From: Marinobacter sp. MDS2
GTDB taxonomy: Bacteria > Pseudomonadota > Gammaproteobacteria > Pseudomonadales > Oleiphilaceae
NCBI RefSeq assembly: GCF_030718085.1
Contig: NZ_JAVAJF010000001.1
Location: 2,046,001-2,110,000, forward strand
Length of the DNA stretch: 64,000 bases
Direction of reading: 5' to 3'
The notes below the pieces were generated by a model that did not search any database, was not told where the DNA came from, and was given only the letters and a program-made list of their open reading frames with translations. The translations under genes were made by a program, and so were the position numbers. Below, piece by piece: positions 17,087 to 28,700 of this stretch (the first letter of the stretch is position 1; each line of letters starts with the position of its first letter).

Positions 17087-17953
17087 ATGAGTCAGCCCAT
17101 CGTCCAACACTTTTTCGATGAACCCACCAACACGTTCAGCTATGTGGTGCGGGATCCGGACAGTCAGGCCTGTGCCATCCTCGATTCGGTTCTGGACTTT
17201 GATTATGCCGCCGGGCGGACCGATGTTCGGTCAGCCGACGCCATTATTCAGTATGTACGCGATAACGATCTAACGGTTGAATGGGTGCTGGAAACCCACG
17301 TTCACGCCGATCATTTATCCGCCGCACCGTATCTGCACGAACAGCTGGGTGGAAAAACCGGCATTGGCGCCCGCATCACCGATGTGCAGGAAATCTTTGG
17401 TAAAGCCTTCAATGCAGGCACCGAATTCGCCCGGGACGGTAGCCAGTTTGATCGTCTATTCAAAGAAGGCGATACCTTCAGCATAGGCGGTTTGGAAGGT
17501 CGTGTACTCCACACGCCGGGGCACACACCAGCCTGCCTCACCTACGTTATTGGGGATGCAGCGTTCGTGGGCGACACCCTGTTCATGCCGGATTACGGTA
17601 CAGCCCGCTGTGACTTCCCCGGCGGCGATGCCCGCACCTTGTTCCGGTCGATCCAGAAGGTGTTGGCGTTACCGGAGCAGACACGGATTTTCCTGTGCCA
17701 CGATTACAAAGCACCGGGCCGGGAAGAGTTTCATTGTATGACCACCGTGGCGGAACAGCGTGCAGCCAACGTGCATGTGCACGAAGGCGTATCTGAAGAC
17801 GAGTTTGTGAAGATGCGCACCGAGCGCGATGCCACCTTGGGGATGCCGCGTCTGATCTTGCCTTCGGTTCAGGTGAACATGCGGGCCGGTGAGATGCCTC
17901 CAGCGGAGGATAATGGGCAGGTCTATCTGAAAGTTCCGCTGAACCTGTTCTGA
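17087..17953 (+). CDS. MBL-fold hydrolase, probable persulfide dioxygenase (Blh/ETHE1-like)
   Basis: This 288-aa metallo-beta-lactamase-fold protein has THVHADH (about residues 71-77), HTPGHTPACLTY, GDTLFMPDYG and a final CHDY. These ligands fit the single-iron ETHE1/Blh type, which oxidises glutathione persulfide to sulfite. AGAGGG precedes the ATG by 7 nt. The SulP gene begins 7 nt downstream, consistent with handling of the sulfite or sulfate product. The glyoxalase II-type alternative is less likely given the C-terminal sequence. Confidence 0.82.
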   Translation: MSQPIVQHFFDEPTNTFSYVVRDPDSQACAILDSVLDFDYAAGRTDVRSADAIIQYVRDNDLTVEWVLETHVHADHLSAAPYLHEQLGGKTGIGARITDVQEIFGKAFNAGTEFARDGSQFDRLFKEGDTFSIGGLEGRVLHTPGHTPACLTYVIGDAAFVGDTLFMPDYGTARCDFPGGDARTLFRSIQKVLALPEQTRIFLCHDYKAPGREEFHCMTTVAEQRAANVHVHEGVSEDEFVKMRTERDATLGMPRLILPSVQVNMRAGEMPPAEDNGQVYLKVPLNLF

Positions 17954-17960
17954 GTCGGGT

Positions 17961-19691
17961 ATGAACCTCAAACGTTATTTGCCAATCCTGCAATGGGCTC
18001 CAGTGTACGGCCGTGGTGAGGCCACCAGCGACTTAATTGCGGCAGCGATTGTCACGGTGATGCTCATTCCCCAGTCGCTGGCCTATGCGCTGCTGGCGGG
18101 GCTGCCTGCGCAGGTTGGCTTATCCGCCAGCATTTTGCCGTTGGTGGCTTATGCGATCTTCGGCACCAGTCGCACCCTCTCGGTCGGGCCGGTGGCGGTG
18201 GTTTCGTTGATGACCGCTGCGGCTTTGGCGCCCTTGGCGGCACTGGGCTCTGCGGAATACATTGCCGGTGCCGTGTTGATTGCCATTATGTCTGGCCTGA
18301 TGCTCACCGTGATGGGTGCTCTAAAACTAGGTTTTTTGGCGAATTTCCTGAGTCATCCTGTGATCTCCGGGTTTATTTCTGCCTCCGGTTTGGTGATTGC
18401 GGCCAGTCAGCTGAAACATATACTGGGTGTTCAGGCTTCGGGCCATAACCTGCTGGATATTGGCCGATCTCTGCTCAGTGCGTTCGGTGATATCAATGCG
18501 CCAACCCTGTTGGTGGGTGCCGGAACGCTGCTTTTCTTGTGCTGGGCGCGCCATGGCCTGAAGCCGCTGCTGGAAAAGCTGGGCCTGACATCACGCCTTG
18601 CTGACATTCTGACGAAAACGGCCCCTATCCTGGCCGTTCTGGTGACCACGTGGCTGGCCTGGCTGTTAAGACTGGACCAGCAAGGCGTGCGCTTGGTTGG
18701 CGATATTCCGTCTGGCCTGCCGTCGTTTACTCTGCCGAGCCTGGATCCTGCGCTCTGGTCCCAGCTGGCCGTCAGCGCCTTGTTGATCAGCGTTGTCGGG
18801 TTTGTTGAATCGGTTTCGGTGGGCCAGACGTTGGCGGCTAAGCGGCGCCAGCGAATCGATCCGGATCAGGAGTTGATCGGTTTAGGTGCGGCTAATCTCA
18901 GTGCCGGGTTTTCCGGAGGGATGCCAGTTACCGGTGGTTTTTCCCGCTCGGTGGTGAATTTCGATGCGGGGGCCGAAACGCCGGCGGCAGGAGCGTATGC
19001 GGCCGTGGGGATCGGGCTGGCGGCATTGTTTCTGACCCCCGCGATTGCCTGGCTGCCGCAGGCAACATTGGCAGCAACGATCATAGTGGCTGTGGTGACC
19101 TTGGTTGATTTGCCCGCCCTGCGCCGCACCTTCCGGTACTCGCGTACCGACTTTGGTGCCATGCTGGCGACCATCGTGCTGACCTTGGTGCACAGTGTTG
19201 AAGCCGGGATCATCGCGGGTGTGGGCTTGTCGATTGGTTTGTTCCTGTATAGAACCAGTCGCCCTCATTGCGCGGTGTTGGGCCGGGTACCGGGCACGGA
19301 ACATTTCCGCAATGTGCTGCGGCACGATGTGGAAGTGTGCCCGAAAGTCACCTTTTTACGGGTAGACGAGAGCTTGTATTTCGCTAACGCCCGCTTTCTG
19401 GAAGAAACGGTGATCGAACTTGTGGCCCGGGAGCTGGAACTGAAAGATCTGGTGCTGGTATGCCCCGCGATTAACCTGATCGATGCGTCGGCGCTGGAGA
19501 GTCTGGAGGCCATGAACGAGCGTCTTTCAGATGCCGGCGTTCGGTTGCATCTGTCGGAAGTGAAGGGGCCGGTGATGGACCGCCTGAAAGGCACAGAACT
19601 GCTGGAACGGTTGGGGGGAAAGGTTTACCTGAGCACCTACGAAGCGTGGACAACGTTGACGGGGCATCGGGGGGACGCGCTGCCGGCCTGA
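17961..19691 (+). CDS. SulP-family anion transporter with STAS domain
   Basis: This 576-aa inner-membrane protein has a SulP permease domain (about residues 15-410) with SVGPVAVVSLMTAAAL and GGMPVTGGFSRSVVNFDAGAETP, followed by a cytoplasmic STAS domain (about 450-560) that includes CPAINLIDASALESLE. Substrates in this family include sulfate, bicarbonate and other anions. Pairing with the persulfide-dioxygenase-like gene suggests sulfate or sulfite, but this is inference. About 145 bp downstream holds no convincing gene. Confidence 0.88.
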   Translation: MNLKRYLPILQWAPVYGRGEATSDLIAAAIVTVMLIPQSLAYALLAGLPAQVGLSASILPLVAYAIFGTSRTLSVGPVAVVSLMTAAALAPLAALGSAEYIAGAVLIAIMSGLMLTVMGALKLGFLANFLSHPVISGFISASGLVIAASQLKHILGVQASGHNLLDIGRSLLSAFGDINAPTLLVGAGTLLFLCWARHGLKPLLEKLGLTSRLADILTKTAPILAVLVTTWLAWLLRLDQQGVRLVGDIPSGLPSFTLPSLDPALWSQLAVSALLISVVGFVESVSVGQTLAAKRRQRIDPDQELIGLGAANLSAGFSGGMPVTGGFSRSVVNFDAGAETPAAGAYAAVGIGLAALFLTPAIAWLPQATLAATIIVAVVTLVDLPALRRTFRYSRTDFGAMLATIVLTLVHSVEAGIIAGVGLSIGLFLYRTSRPHCAVLGRVPGTEHFRNVLRHDVEVCPKVTFLRVDESLYFANARFLEETVIELVARELELKDLVLVCPAINLIDASALESLEAMNERLSDAGVRLHLSEVKGPVMDRLKGTELLERLGGKVYLSTYEAWTTLTGHRGDALPA

Positions 19692-19837
19692 GGTGGAATC
19701 AGCGCCAGCCGCATGCTCAGCAAATAGCGAGCCGCCTGACGAAAACCGGTTTGAGAGTGAGTGAACGATTCCATGGCCGCATTCTAGCAGCAAGCGATAC
19801 CCGCGCCTCAGGGTAAGGTGCGACTTATTGTCTCGGA

Positions 19838-22420
19838 TCAATCCGTGAAATAGCACACCAGCTGTTGGCTGAGGACATCTCCGGTCAGTTGCAGATGACC
19901 GGATGTCAGGGAGTGCACGTGAACGGCCGCCGCAACTGGATTATCGGGTTCAAGAGCGCTGTCAGCCTGATCGGGTGGCAAGCGGTCGGGGTGGTATTGG
20001 CAGTGCGGCATATCCGGGAACAAAGCGCCGTAGGCTATGCCGCTTTCAACCAGATCCTGAAAGAAATGAGAGCCGTAGGACAAATCGGGCACCATGTCGC
20101 CGGCGTTCTCCGATACTTCGATCAGTGCTGCGACGCCAGCTATATCCGAAAAACGCACCGGCACACCGAGTTCCGGGCTGCTGGTGCCCCAGCGACCGGG
20201 GCCGATCAGCATGGTCGGCTCAGAGGACAAACGCATGACCCGTCCAATCAGTCGGGCCACTTCATAGCGCTCGCTGGTGTTTAAATTTGCATAAACCGGC
20301 GCGTCTACACGGATGATTCGTGTGATGCCAAGGTTGATGTTGCCTCCCATAAAGTGGCCCCGAGTTTGGAACAGAAGCCGGGCTCGAGGCAAGGGATCAG
20401 GAATATGTACCGGCCCGGTTTCACCGATGGTGGCGAGTGGCCGACATTGCACCAGATTGAAAGACGTTTCGCCCTGATCATTCAGGTGCAGAGTGAACTC
20501 CACGTCTACCGGGTGACGGTATCCCGCTTCAAGGGTGGCCAACAGGCTCGACAGTTGGCGGATAAATTCGCTGCCTTTTACCAGCGGCCGGAACGTCAGG
20601 CGCCAGACCGGCCCTTTGAGGCCGATTTGTTCCGCTCGGATGGTGGCCGCCCGGTCCAGCTCGGCCAGATGCGACATGGGCAGTGTCTGAGTCGTACCGA
20701 GAAGCTGGCTCAACGGGCGGGTTTCAAGATTGCCGGTTTCCAGATCCAGTAAATCGACCAGGTGCTGCGAGTACCGGAAGCTTTCATCCTGGTCGCGAAA
20801 GGGTTGTCGCGTTGGGTAGTCCAGCGCCATGACGCAAGCATGGTCACCTTCGATACGGTCAACCGCCCGGGTGCCCAGCCCCATTACCAGCCGCACCATG
20901 CCGGCTTTCGGGTCCATCTTGCTGTCCCAGGCAAAGGTGTTGCGCGATACCCCTACTCCGGCGGCATCTGGCAGGTAATAGCGGTTATGGAACCGGCCGT
21001 TCACACGCTGGATCAGCAATGCCATGGGCTCTTCGCGTTGATCCAGCCCCCGCTGTTTCCGATACACCAGGGCGTCCTCGCTCATCGACGAGGCATAGAC
21101 TTCCCGGATGGCGTTTTCCAGAGCGGCCAGGCGCTGCTCGGGCGAGCCTTGGTTCACCAGAAAAACACTGTCGTATTTGCCCGCAAAGGCGTTGCCGAAA
21201 CCATCTTCCTGCAGGCTGGAGGAGCGCACCAGGATCGGGTATTGCCCGTAGTGGTCCAGCAAGCGTTCCAGCTCGACCCGGATCTCATCCGGAAACTGGC
21301 CGTTGAGGATACCTTGTTGCAAGGCCGGTGCTTCACTCAGGTAACCGCGCTCTGACCGTTGCCGCATAATAGTGGGCCACAGGCCGTTATGAACCAGAAA
21401 CGCGTAGTAGGCATCGGTGCCCAGATAGCTGGAGTCGTGCGGTTCCAGCTGATCTTGCCATTGCTCAGGGTCGTCGTGCAGCAGGATGTTGCGGGCAATC
21501 AGCATGCCCGTGGCCTTGCCGCCAATATAGCCGCTGCCAATCAGCCGGCTGCGGATGCTGAGCAGGTCTTCCAATGACAGATAGCGCCGAGCCAGTTCCA
21601 GTATTTGCGGGTCCCGGCTCACCAGCACCTGAAGCACCTGTTCCTGCAAAGCGGCGATGGTATCCGGATCCTGTTCGGCCACGGCTCGGCTGGCGTCCTG
21701 AAACAGGCGGTCCCAGTAGTCCAGCAGCGGTTGATTGTGCAGGCTTTCCTGCTCAAGCGAAGCCTGAACCCGCGTTGCATCACTGCTGTAGGTAATGGGC
21801 TGGAACTGGCCGTTGTGCTCGCGATGCGGCAGAAACATGGTGGGCGATTGCCGCCGCCAGGCTTTGATCGGTTGCACCTGAACATCATCGCCATGGCGGT
21901 GTACGTCGAGCAGCACCTGGGTTGTCTTGCGGATGCGGTCCAGTGTCATGCGCGAGTGGCGGTCTGGATGCAGGGCAAACCAGGCGACGGTATCCAGTTC
22001 GAACAGGAACGGACAAATCACCCGGAAAAAATTGCCCACCATGGCATCGGTGGCCCAGGCATTAAGCAATTCGCTGAGGCTGTCACAGATGTAGAACGCG
22101 CCTCGGCCATGTTGTTCAATCAGCCGCCAAACCCGGCTGGTAAAGCTTTCAAAGCCGCCCAGAGCGTCTATTTCGATGGTGCGTACAGCGGGGTGGTTTT
22201 CGATGATCGGCGAGTGATTGCCGAAGCGCAGGTAGAGTATCTGTCGGCCTGTATCTGCAGCCGCGTCTACAAAGGGAAGGACGAAACGGCGATAGTCCTC
22301 GAGGTGGGAAACCCGCCAGACGACGTTATCGCCGATTCGAAGGTGATCCAGAACCTCGTCGAGCCCTGCCAGACCGGTGGATACCCGGTCCGGGGACTGA
22401 CGAGACTCTTCGCCGTTCAT
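19838..22420 (-). CDS. Degenerate KaiC-like domain fused to PPDK/PEP-synthase N-terminal ATP-grasp domain
   Basis: This 860-aa protein begins with a RecA/KaiC-like region (about 1-210: STGLAGLDEVLDHLRIGDNVVW) in which the Walker A loop is replaced by IGDNVVWRV. A linker region follows, then a PEP/pyruvate-binding ATP-grasp module from about residue 295 (GGKATGMLIARN) with LVRSSSLQEDGFGNAFAGKY near residue 390. The end contains IGPGRWGTSSPELGVP and LSYGSHFFQDLVESGIAYG. The swivelling phosphohistidine domain and pyruvate-binding barrel of PEP synthase are absent, so it cannot be an ordinary dikinase. It follows gdhA by 7 nt. Function unknown. Confidence 0.8.
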   Translation of the reverse strand: MNGEESRQSPDRVSTGLAGLDEVLDHLRIGDNVVWRVSHLEDYRRFVLPFVDAAADTGRQILYLRFGNHSPIIENHPAVRTIEIDALGGFESFTSRVWRLIEQHGRGAFYICDSLSELLNAWATDAMVGNFFRVICPFLFELDTVAWFALHPDRHSRMTLDRIRKTTQVLLDVHRHGDDVQVQPIKAWRRQSPTMFLPHREHNGQFQPITYSSDATRVQASLEQESLHNQPLLDYWDRLFQDASRAVAEQDPDTIAALQEQVLQVLVSRDPQILELARRYLSLEDLLSIRSRLIGSGYIGGKATGMLIARNILLHDDPEQWQDQLEPHDSSYLGTDAYYAFLVHNGLWPTIMRQRSERGYLSEAPALQQGILNGQFPDEIRVELERLLDHYGQYPILVRSSSLQEDGFGNAFAGKYDSVFLVNQGSPEQRLAALENAIREVYASSMSEDALVYRKQRGLDQREEPMALLIQRVNGRFHNRYYLPDAAGVGVSRNTFAWDSKMDPKAGMVRLVMGLGTRAVDRIEGDHACVMALDYPTRQPFRDQDESFRYSQHLVDLLDLETGNLETRPLSQLLGTTQTLPMSHLAELDRAATIRAEQIGLKGPVWRLTFRPLVKGSEFIRQLSSLLATLEAGYRHPVDVEFTLHLNDQGETSFNLVQCRPLATIGETGPVHIPDPLPRARLLFQTRGHFMGGNINLGITRIIRVDAPVYANLNTSERYEVARLIGRVMRLSSEPTMLIGPGRWGTSSPELGVPVRFSDIAGVAALIEVSENAGDMVPDLSYGSHFFQDLVESGIAYGALFPDMPHCQYHPDRLPPDQADSALEPDNPVAAAVHVHSLTSGHLQLTGDVLSQQLVCYFTD

Positions 22421-22427
22421 AACAGGA

Positions 22428-23876
<1,449 letters not shown>

Positions 23877-23941
23877 TCAGTCGGTCAATTATTGAAGTTT
23901 TCCTTATTAATAGGTGCCTAAGTGAGAGCGGCAGGCACGCG

Positions 23942-24400
23942 TCAGCCAGATGAACCGCCTTCCCAATAACGCTGCATCTTCATAAACAGGAACGAAGCGC
24001 TCCAGGTAATCAGCACCAACCCTGTGAGCCCTTCGATGCCGGTCAAAAAGCGCAGGGCGCCAACGGGCTCTATGTCGCCGTAACCAACCGTGGTGAAGGT
24101 GCTGAACGAAAAGTAGATGCAGTCCAGAAAACTGCCGTTAAAATTGCCTTGCAGTGAGCCCCAGGATTCGGCGTGGTGCATAAAGAAGTAAGCGGTAGCG
24201 AACACCCATACCTGGGCGGTGTGGGCGATCAGTATGCCCAGAACCGCGGTCACCAGACGCAAATTGTGGCGCGAGTGCATGATTTTCAGCAACGCGCTCA
24301 GGCGAACAAGCGCCTCGCGGTGCATCAGGACAACCAGCACTACAATGAAGGCATTAATAACGGTGGCGCTGGGAAGATTGGCATAATTTGCTGAGAACAA
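23942..24400 (-). CDS. Two-TM potassium channel family protein
   Basis: This 152-aa membrane protein has an N-terminal hydrophobic stretch, a second around residues 47-72, a pore loop with the selectivity filter TTVGYGD at about residues 103-109, and a final transmembrane helix. No RCK/TrkA domain is present. The start appears to be TTG, with AGGAG about 10 nt upstream; the next in-frame Met is 26 residues in. It is monocistronic and divergent from the HlyD-like gene. Role in K+ flux is inferred from the filter. Confidence 0.82.
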   Translation of the reverse strand: MFSANYANLPSATVINAFIVVLVVLMHREALVRLSALLKIMHSRHNLRLVTAVLGILIAHTAQVWVFATAYFFMHHAESWGSLQGNFNGSFLDCIYFSFSTFTTVGYGDIEPVGALRFLTGIEGLTGLVLITWSASFLFMKMQRYWEGGSSG

Positions 24401-24518
24401 ACGTATAGTACTCCTGACGGTGCTTTTTATAGCAATCCGGAGCAGCCGCTCAGAGGTATATAGTCATTCATTGCCCTGTTACGGCAGAACCTAATTCACC
24501 CGAGCCGGCTAAATCGCT

Positions 24519-25760
24519 ATGTCCAAAAGAATTATACCTGTAATTATATTACTCGCCGGAGTTTTAGGGTTTCTCTATCTGAAAATGACTCGGCCGGAAC
24601 CTGCCCCGGTTACGGCCGTTGAACGCAGCTGGCGGGTGCAGGTTCAAGTGGTTGAACCGGACGTGCATACACCCATGCTGCCGCTTTACGGCGAGGTGGT
24701 TGCGCCCGAGCAGGTGTCCGTGGTTGCTGCTATGGCCGGTCGGATTGCAGCGCGGCCTGTAGCCGAAGGGCAGAGAGTTGAGTCGGGAGCTTTGTTGGTG
24801 GCACTGGAAGATCGGGATGTTCAGCCGATACTGGTGCAAGCACGTGCTCAAGTAGCTGATCTTGAAGCGCAAATTCGATCAGAACAGGTGCGCCACCAAA
24901 CTGATTTGGCGGCGCTCAAAAGCGAGAAAGCGATTTTGGCCAATGCCCGCCGGCAGAGGGAGCGAACACGGGCGCTGGTTGAACGCAAACTGGCCTCTCG
25001 GGAAAACCTGGAAGCAGCTACCGACTCCGCTGTGCGGGCCGAGCTGACCGTCAGTGTGCGCCAACGGGCCGTAGACGAACACCCGGCGCGCCTGCAAAGC
25101 CTGGAAGCCAAATTGGCCCAGGCGCAAGCAAATCTTGTGACCACTCAGCGGGATGCCGAGCGTGCCCGGGTTGTTGCCCCCTTTGACGGTGTGGTTACCG
25201 ATGTGCAAGTTGCTGTGGGTGATCAGATATCCCGAAATCAGAAGCTGCTTTCGATATACGACGTTAACGGCCTGGAGCTTCGGGCCAGAGTACCGGACAG
25301 CTATCGGGCTGAATTGCTGTCCGCTTTGGCCGAAGGTAACGAGCTTTTTGCCTACAGCGAGCAACGGGATATTCGTTTCCGGCTCGAGCGCTTTGCCGGT
25401 ACCAGCGACCCGGCCGGCACCGAGGCCATTCTCAAACTATCTGGAAGCTCGGCGGGCCTGCGACCCGGGGCGCTTCTGTCCGTTAGCCTGGAACGACCAG
25501 AGCGCAACCGAACGGTGGCGATACCGTTCAGCGCTCTGTATGGCGCTGACAGCGTCTATCTGATGACCGATGATAGCCGCATGAAACGGGTTGAGGTCGA
25601 GCGAATCGGCGAAGCCGTCAGCGCGAACGGTGAACGCCGGTTACTGGTGTCCGGTGATCAGCTGACCCGTGGCGCACAGCTGATCACCACGCATCTTCCC
25701 AATGCAGTGACCGGGCTCAAGGTTGAAGTGGCGGATGCCGCGGGAGCACCCACCCAGTGA
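24519..25760 (+). CDS. RND efflux periplasmic adaptor (HlyD/AcrA family)
   Basis: This 413-aa membrane-fusion protein has an N-terminal membrane anchor (residues 5-22), a biotinyl-lipoyl-like half (PLYGEVVAPEQVSVVAAMAG), an alpha-hairpin of about 110 residues rich in Gln, Ala and Arg, and the second lipoyl half VVAPFDGVVTDVQVAVGDQI. It ends in beta-barrel and membrane-proximal domains. Its stop overlaps the GTG of the RND pump gene by 4 bp. No outer-membrane factor gene is adjacent, so a TolC-type partner must lie elsewhere. The substrate is unknown. Confidence 0.9.
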   Translation: MSKRIIPVIILLAGVLGFLYLKMTRPEPAPVTAVERSWRVQVQVVEPDVHTPMLPLYGEVVAPEQVSVVAAMAGRIAARPVAEGQRVESGALLVALEDRDVQPILVQARAQVADLEAQIRSEQVRHQTDLAALKSEKAILANARRQRERTRALVERKLASRENLEAATDSAVRAELTVSVRQRAVDEHPARLQSLEAKLAQAQANLVTTQRDAERARVVAPFDGVVTDVQVAVGDQISRNQKLLSIYDVNGLELRARVPDSYRAELLSALAEGNELFAYSEQRDIRFRLERFAGTSDPAGTEAILKLSGSSAGLRPGALLSVSLERPERNRTVAIPFSALYGADSVYLMTDDSRMKRVEVERIGEAVSANGERRLLVSGDQLTRGAQLITTHLPNAVTGLKVEVADAAGAPTQ

Positions 25761-28700
25761 AACGTAACAAAGGCGTGATTGGTTTTTTCGTCCACCACCG
25801 GGTGGCTGGCAACCTGGTGATGCTGGTGATGATTTTGGGGGGTGTACTGGCCCTGAGCCGTATGAACCTTCAGTTTTTCCCGACCTTCGCCTTGGATTAC
25901 GTCAGTGTTCGCGTGGTTTGGAGTGGTGCCTCTGCTGAAGATGTAGAACGTGGAATAACAGACCCGTTGGAGCAAAGGCTGCGCAGCGTGGATGGTTTGA
26001 AGAGCATGACATCCACCTCGGCCCAAAGCATATCGTCGATCACCCTGGAATTTCACGAAGGCACCGATCCGATTCAGGCGGTGGATGATGTGCGCCAGCA
26101 GGTGGACGAGTTTAATAATCTGCCCGGTGATGCTGAGGAACCACGTATTACCCGCATCGAGCGCTATGAGCCGGTAGCCAGAGTGCTGATATATGGCGAC
26201 GTGGACCGGAGTGAGCTGCGCCAGCTGGCCTACCGGTTCGAAGATGAACTGCTGACCCGAGGCATTGATCGGATCAGTATTCGCGGCTTACCCGAGCAAC
26301 AGGTCAGTATCGAGGTGCCGGTAGAACGGTTGGAAACCATCGGGCTGACGCTGGAGCAAATAGCGAATCGGGTCGCCGCGCTGTCCCGGGATCTTCCCGC
26401 GGGCATGATGGCGCAGCAAGACGCCACCCGGGAATTGCGCTCGGTGGAACAACGCCGGAGCCCCCAGGATTTCGAGACCCTGCCAGTGCTGAGTAGTGAC
26501 CGGGTGCGTCTGCAGCTGGGTGATATCGCCATTATTCGACAGGAAAATCGTGATAGCCAGAGGCTGATGGAGAACAAGGGCCAGCCTGCGGTAGAGCTGC
26601 AATTGCAGAGAGTGGAAAATGGTGACTCTTTGGCCGCGGCCGCAGCTCTGGAAGACTGGCTGACCGATACTCGCCCGGCGCTACCGCCCACGATTCAGCT
26701 GGAAGTCTACGACGAAACCTGGCAACTGCTGGAAGACCGGATTTCTCTGCTGGTGACCAACGCGCTAAGTGGTCTGATTGTGGTGATCACTCTGCTGTAT
26801 CTGTTCTTGCCCGGCCGAGTGGCCGCCTGGGTGGCCATCGGCATCCCGACGGCTTTTCTGGCGGCGATGGCGGTGCTTTGGTTACTGGGTGGTTCGATTA
26901 ACATGATCTCGCTGTTTGCCTTGATTATGGCTTTGGGTGTGATTGTCGATGACGCCATCGTGGTGGGCGAAGATGCCGATGCCCATGCCCGCATGGGGGA
27001 AGAATCTCTATACGCCGCCGAAGGCGCCGCCAAACGGATGGTCTGGCCCGTACTGGCGTCGTCGCTAACCACAGTGGCAGCGTTTATGCCGCTATTGGTC
27101 GTGGGTGGGATCATTGGCAACATTCTGGGGGATATCCCGCTGGTGATGATCTGCGTATTGGTGGCGTCGCTGCTGGAATGTTTTATTGTCCTGCCGTCTC
27201 ACTTACGAAATGCTTTCAAGGTGAAGACGAAGCGCTCACGAACCGGCGGAATACAGTCGCCCAAGCGCAATCCGATCAGCCGTTTTCGAGATGGCTTTGA
27301 ACAGAGATTCGATCGTTTTCGGGAGGGCCCATTCCGCCGACTGTCCCACCGCAGTTTGCGCTACCGGGGCGTCACGGTGACCGCGGCCTTGGCTCTGGCA
27401 CTTGTAACGGTAGGTTTATTGGCTGGTGGGCGCTTGGGTTTCAATTTCTTTCCAACGCCCGAACCTTCAGTATTCTATGCGAATGCCAGCTTTGTAGCAG
27501 GGACCGACCAGCGCACGGTACAGGCGTTTATGCGAGAGATGCAGGAAACCCTCGCGGAAACTGAGGACGCTCTGGGTGGCGGCCTGATTCAGCACGCGGT
27601 CACCACCTACGGTGCCACGCTGGGTGCGGAAGGCAGTTCCCGCAGCGGCGACGAACTGGGCTCCATGCTGGTTGAGTTGGTGCCTTCTGATCGCCGATCG
27701 GTGCGTAACCCGGAGTTTATCCGGGAATGGCGCAGCCGAATGATTTTGCCGGCCGGTCTGGATGCGCTGAACATCAGTGAGCGTCAGGCTGGCCCGCCGG
27801 GTCGAGATGTGAATATTCGATTGACGGGCAATAATGCTAACGACCTTAAAAAGGCTGCCGATGAACTGGCTCAGGCACTCTCAACCTTGCCGGGTGTACT
27901 GGATGTCGAAGACGACATGCCGTGGGGACGCGAGCAGCTGATCTATCAGGTGAGCCCCTACGGCGAAGCGTTGGGCTTGACGACCGTTGATCTGGGGCGC
28001 CAGCTGCGTGCTGCGTTTGACGGACGGGTGGCCCAGATCTATCAGCAAGGGCGTGATGAAGTGGAAGTTCGGGTGCAGTTGCCGCGCGAGCAGCGCGAGC
28101 AATACGCCACCCTGGAGCGGATGACTGTTCGGATACCCGATGGCCGGTTTGTGCCGTTAGTGCAGGTGATGAATCTCGATCACCGGCAAGGGTTCCAGGC
28201 ATTGCGGCACGCCGAGGGTAAACTGGCGGTGGAGGTTGCGTCGGCACTCAATACCCGGGTTGCAACCACGGATCAGGTCCTCGAAAGTCTGGAAGCGGAG
28301 GTTCTGCCCGAGATCGTCAGCCGCTATGGTGTGCGTTACAGTTTCGAGGGCCGATCGGCCGACCAGCGTGAAACCATGGACGATATGAAGACCGGCTTGG
28401 CGATCGGCCTGGGTTTGATGTACGTGGTGCTGGCGTGGGTGTTTGCGTCCTGGATGTTGCCTCTGATCGTGATGGCGATCATTCCGTTTGCCCTCATTGG
28501 CGGGTTGTTGGGGCACTGGCTGATGGGCTTGCAGCTCACAATCTTGTCGTTGTTCGGCCTGTTTGGCCTGTCCGGTATCGTGGTGAACAACGCAATTATT
28601 CTGGTGGCGTTTTACAACCAGCAGAGGCAGAAAGGGCTGGCCATTACCGACGCATTGAACGAAGCCGTTGTGCAGCGGGTCCGGGCGGTCTTGCTCACAT

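Noticed and set aside
19637..19774. Possible 45-aa minus-strand gene after sulP
   Set aside because: It has no Shine-Dalgarno, overlaps the end of sulP and has no recognisable features. The remaining space between 19692 and 19837 shows nothing else.
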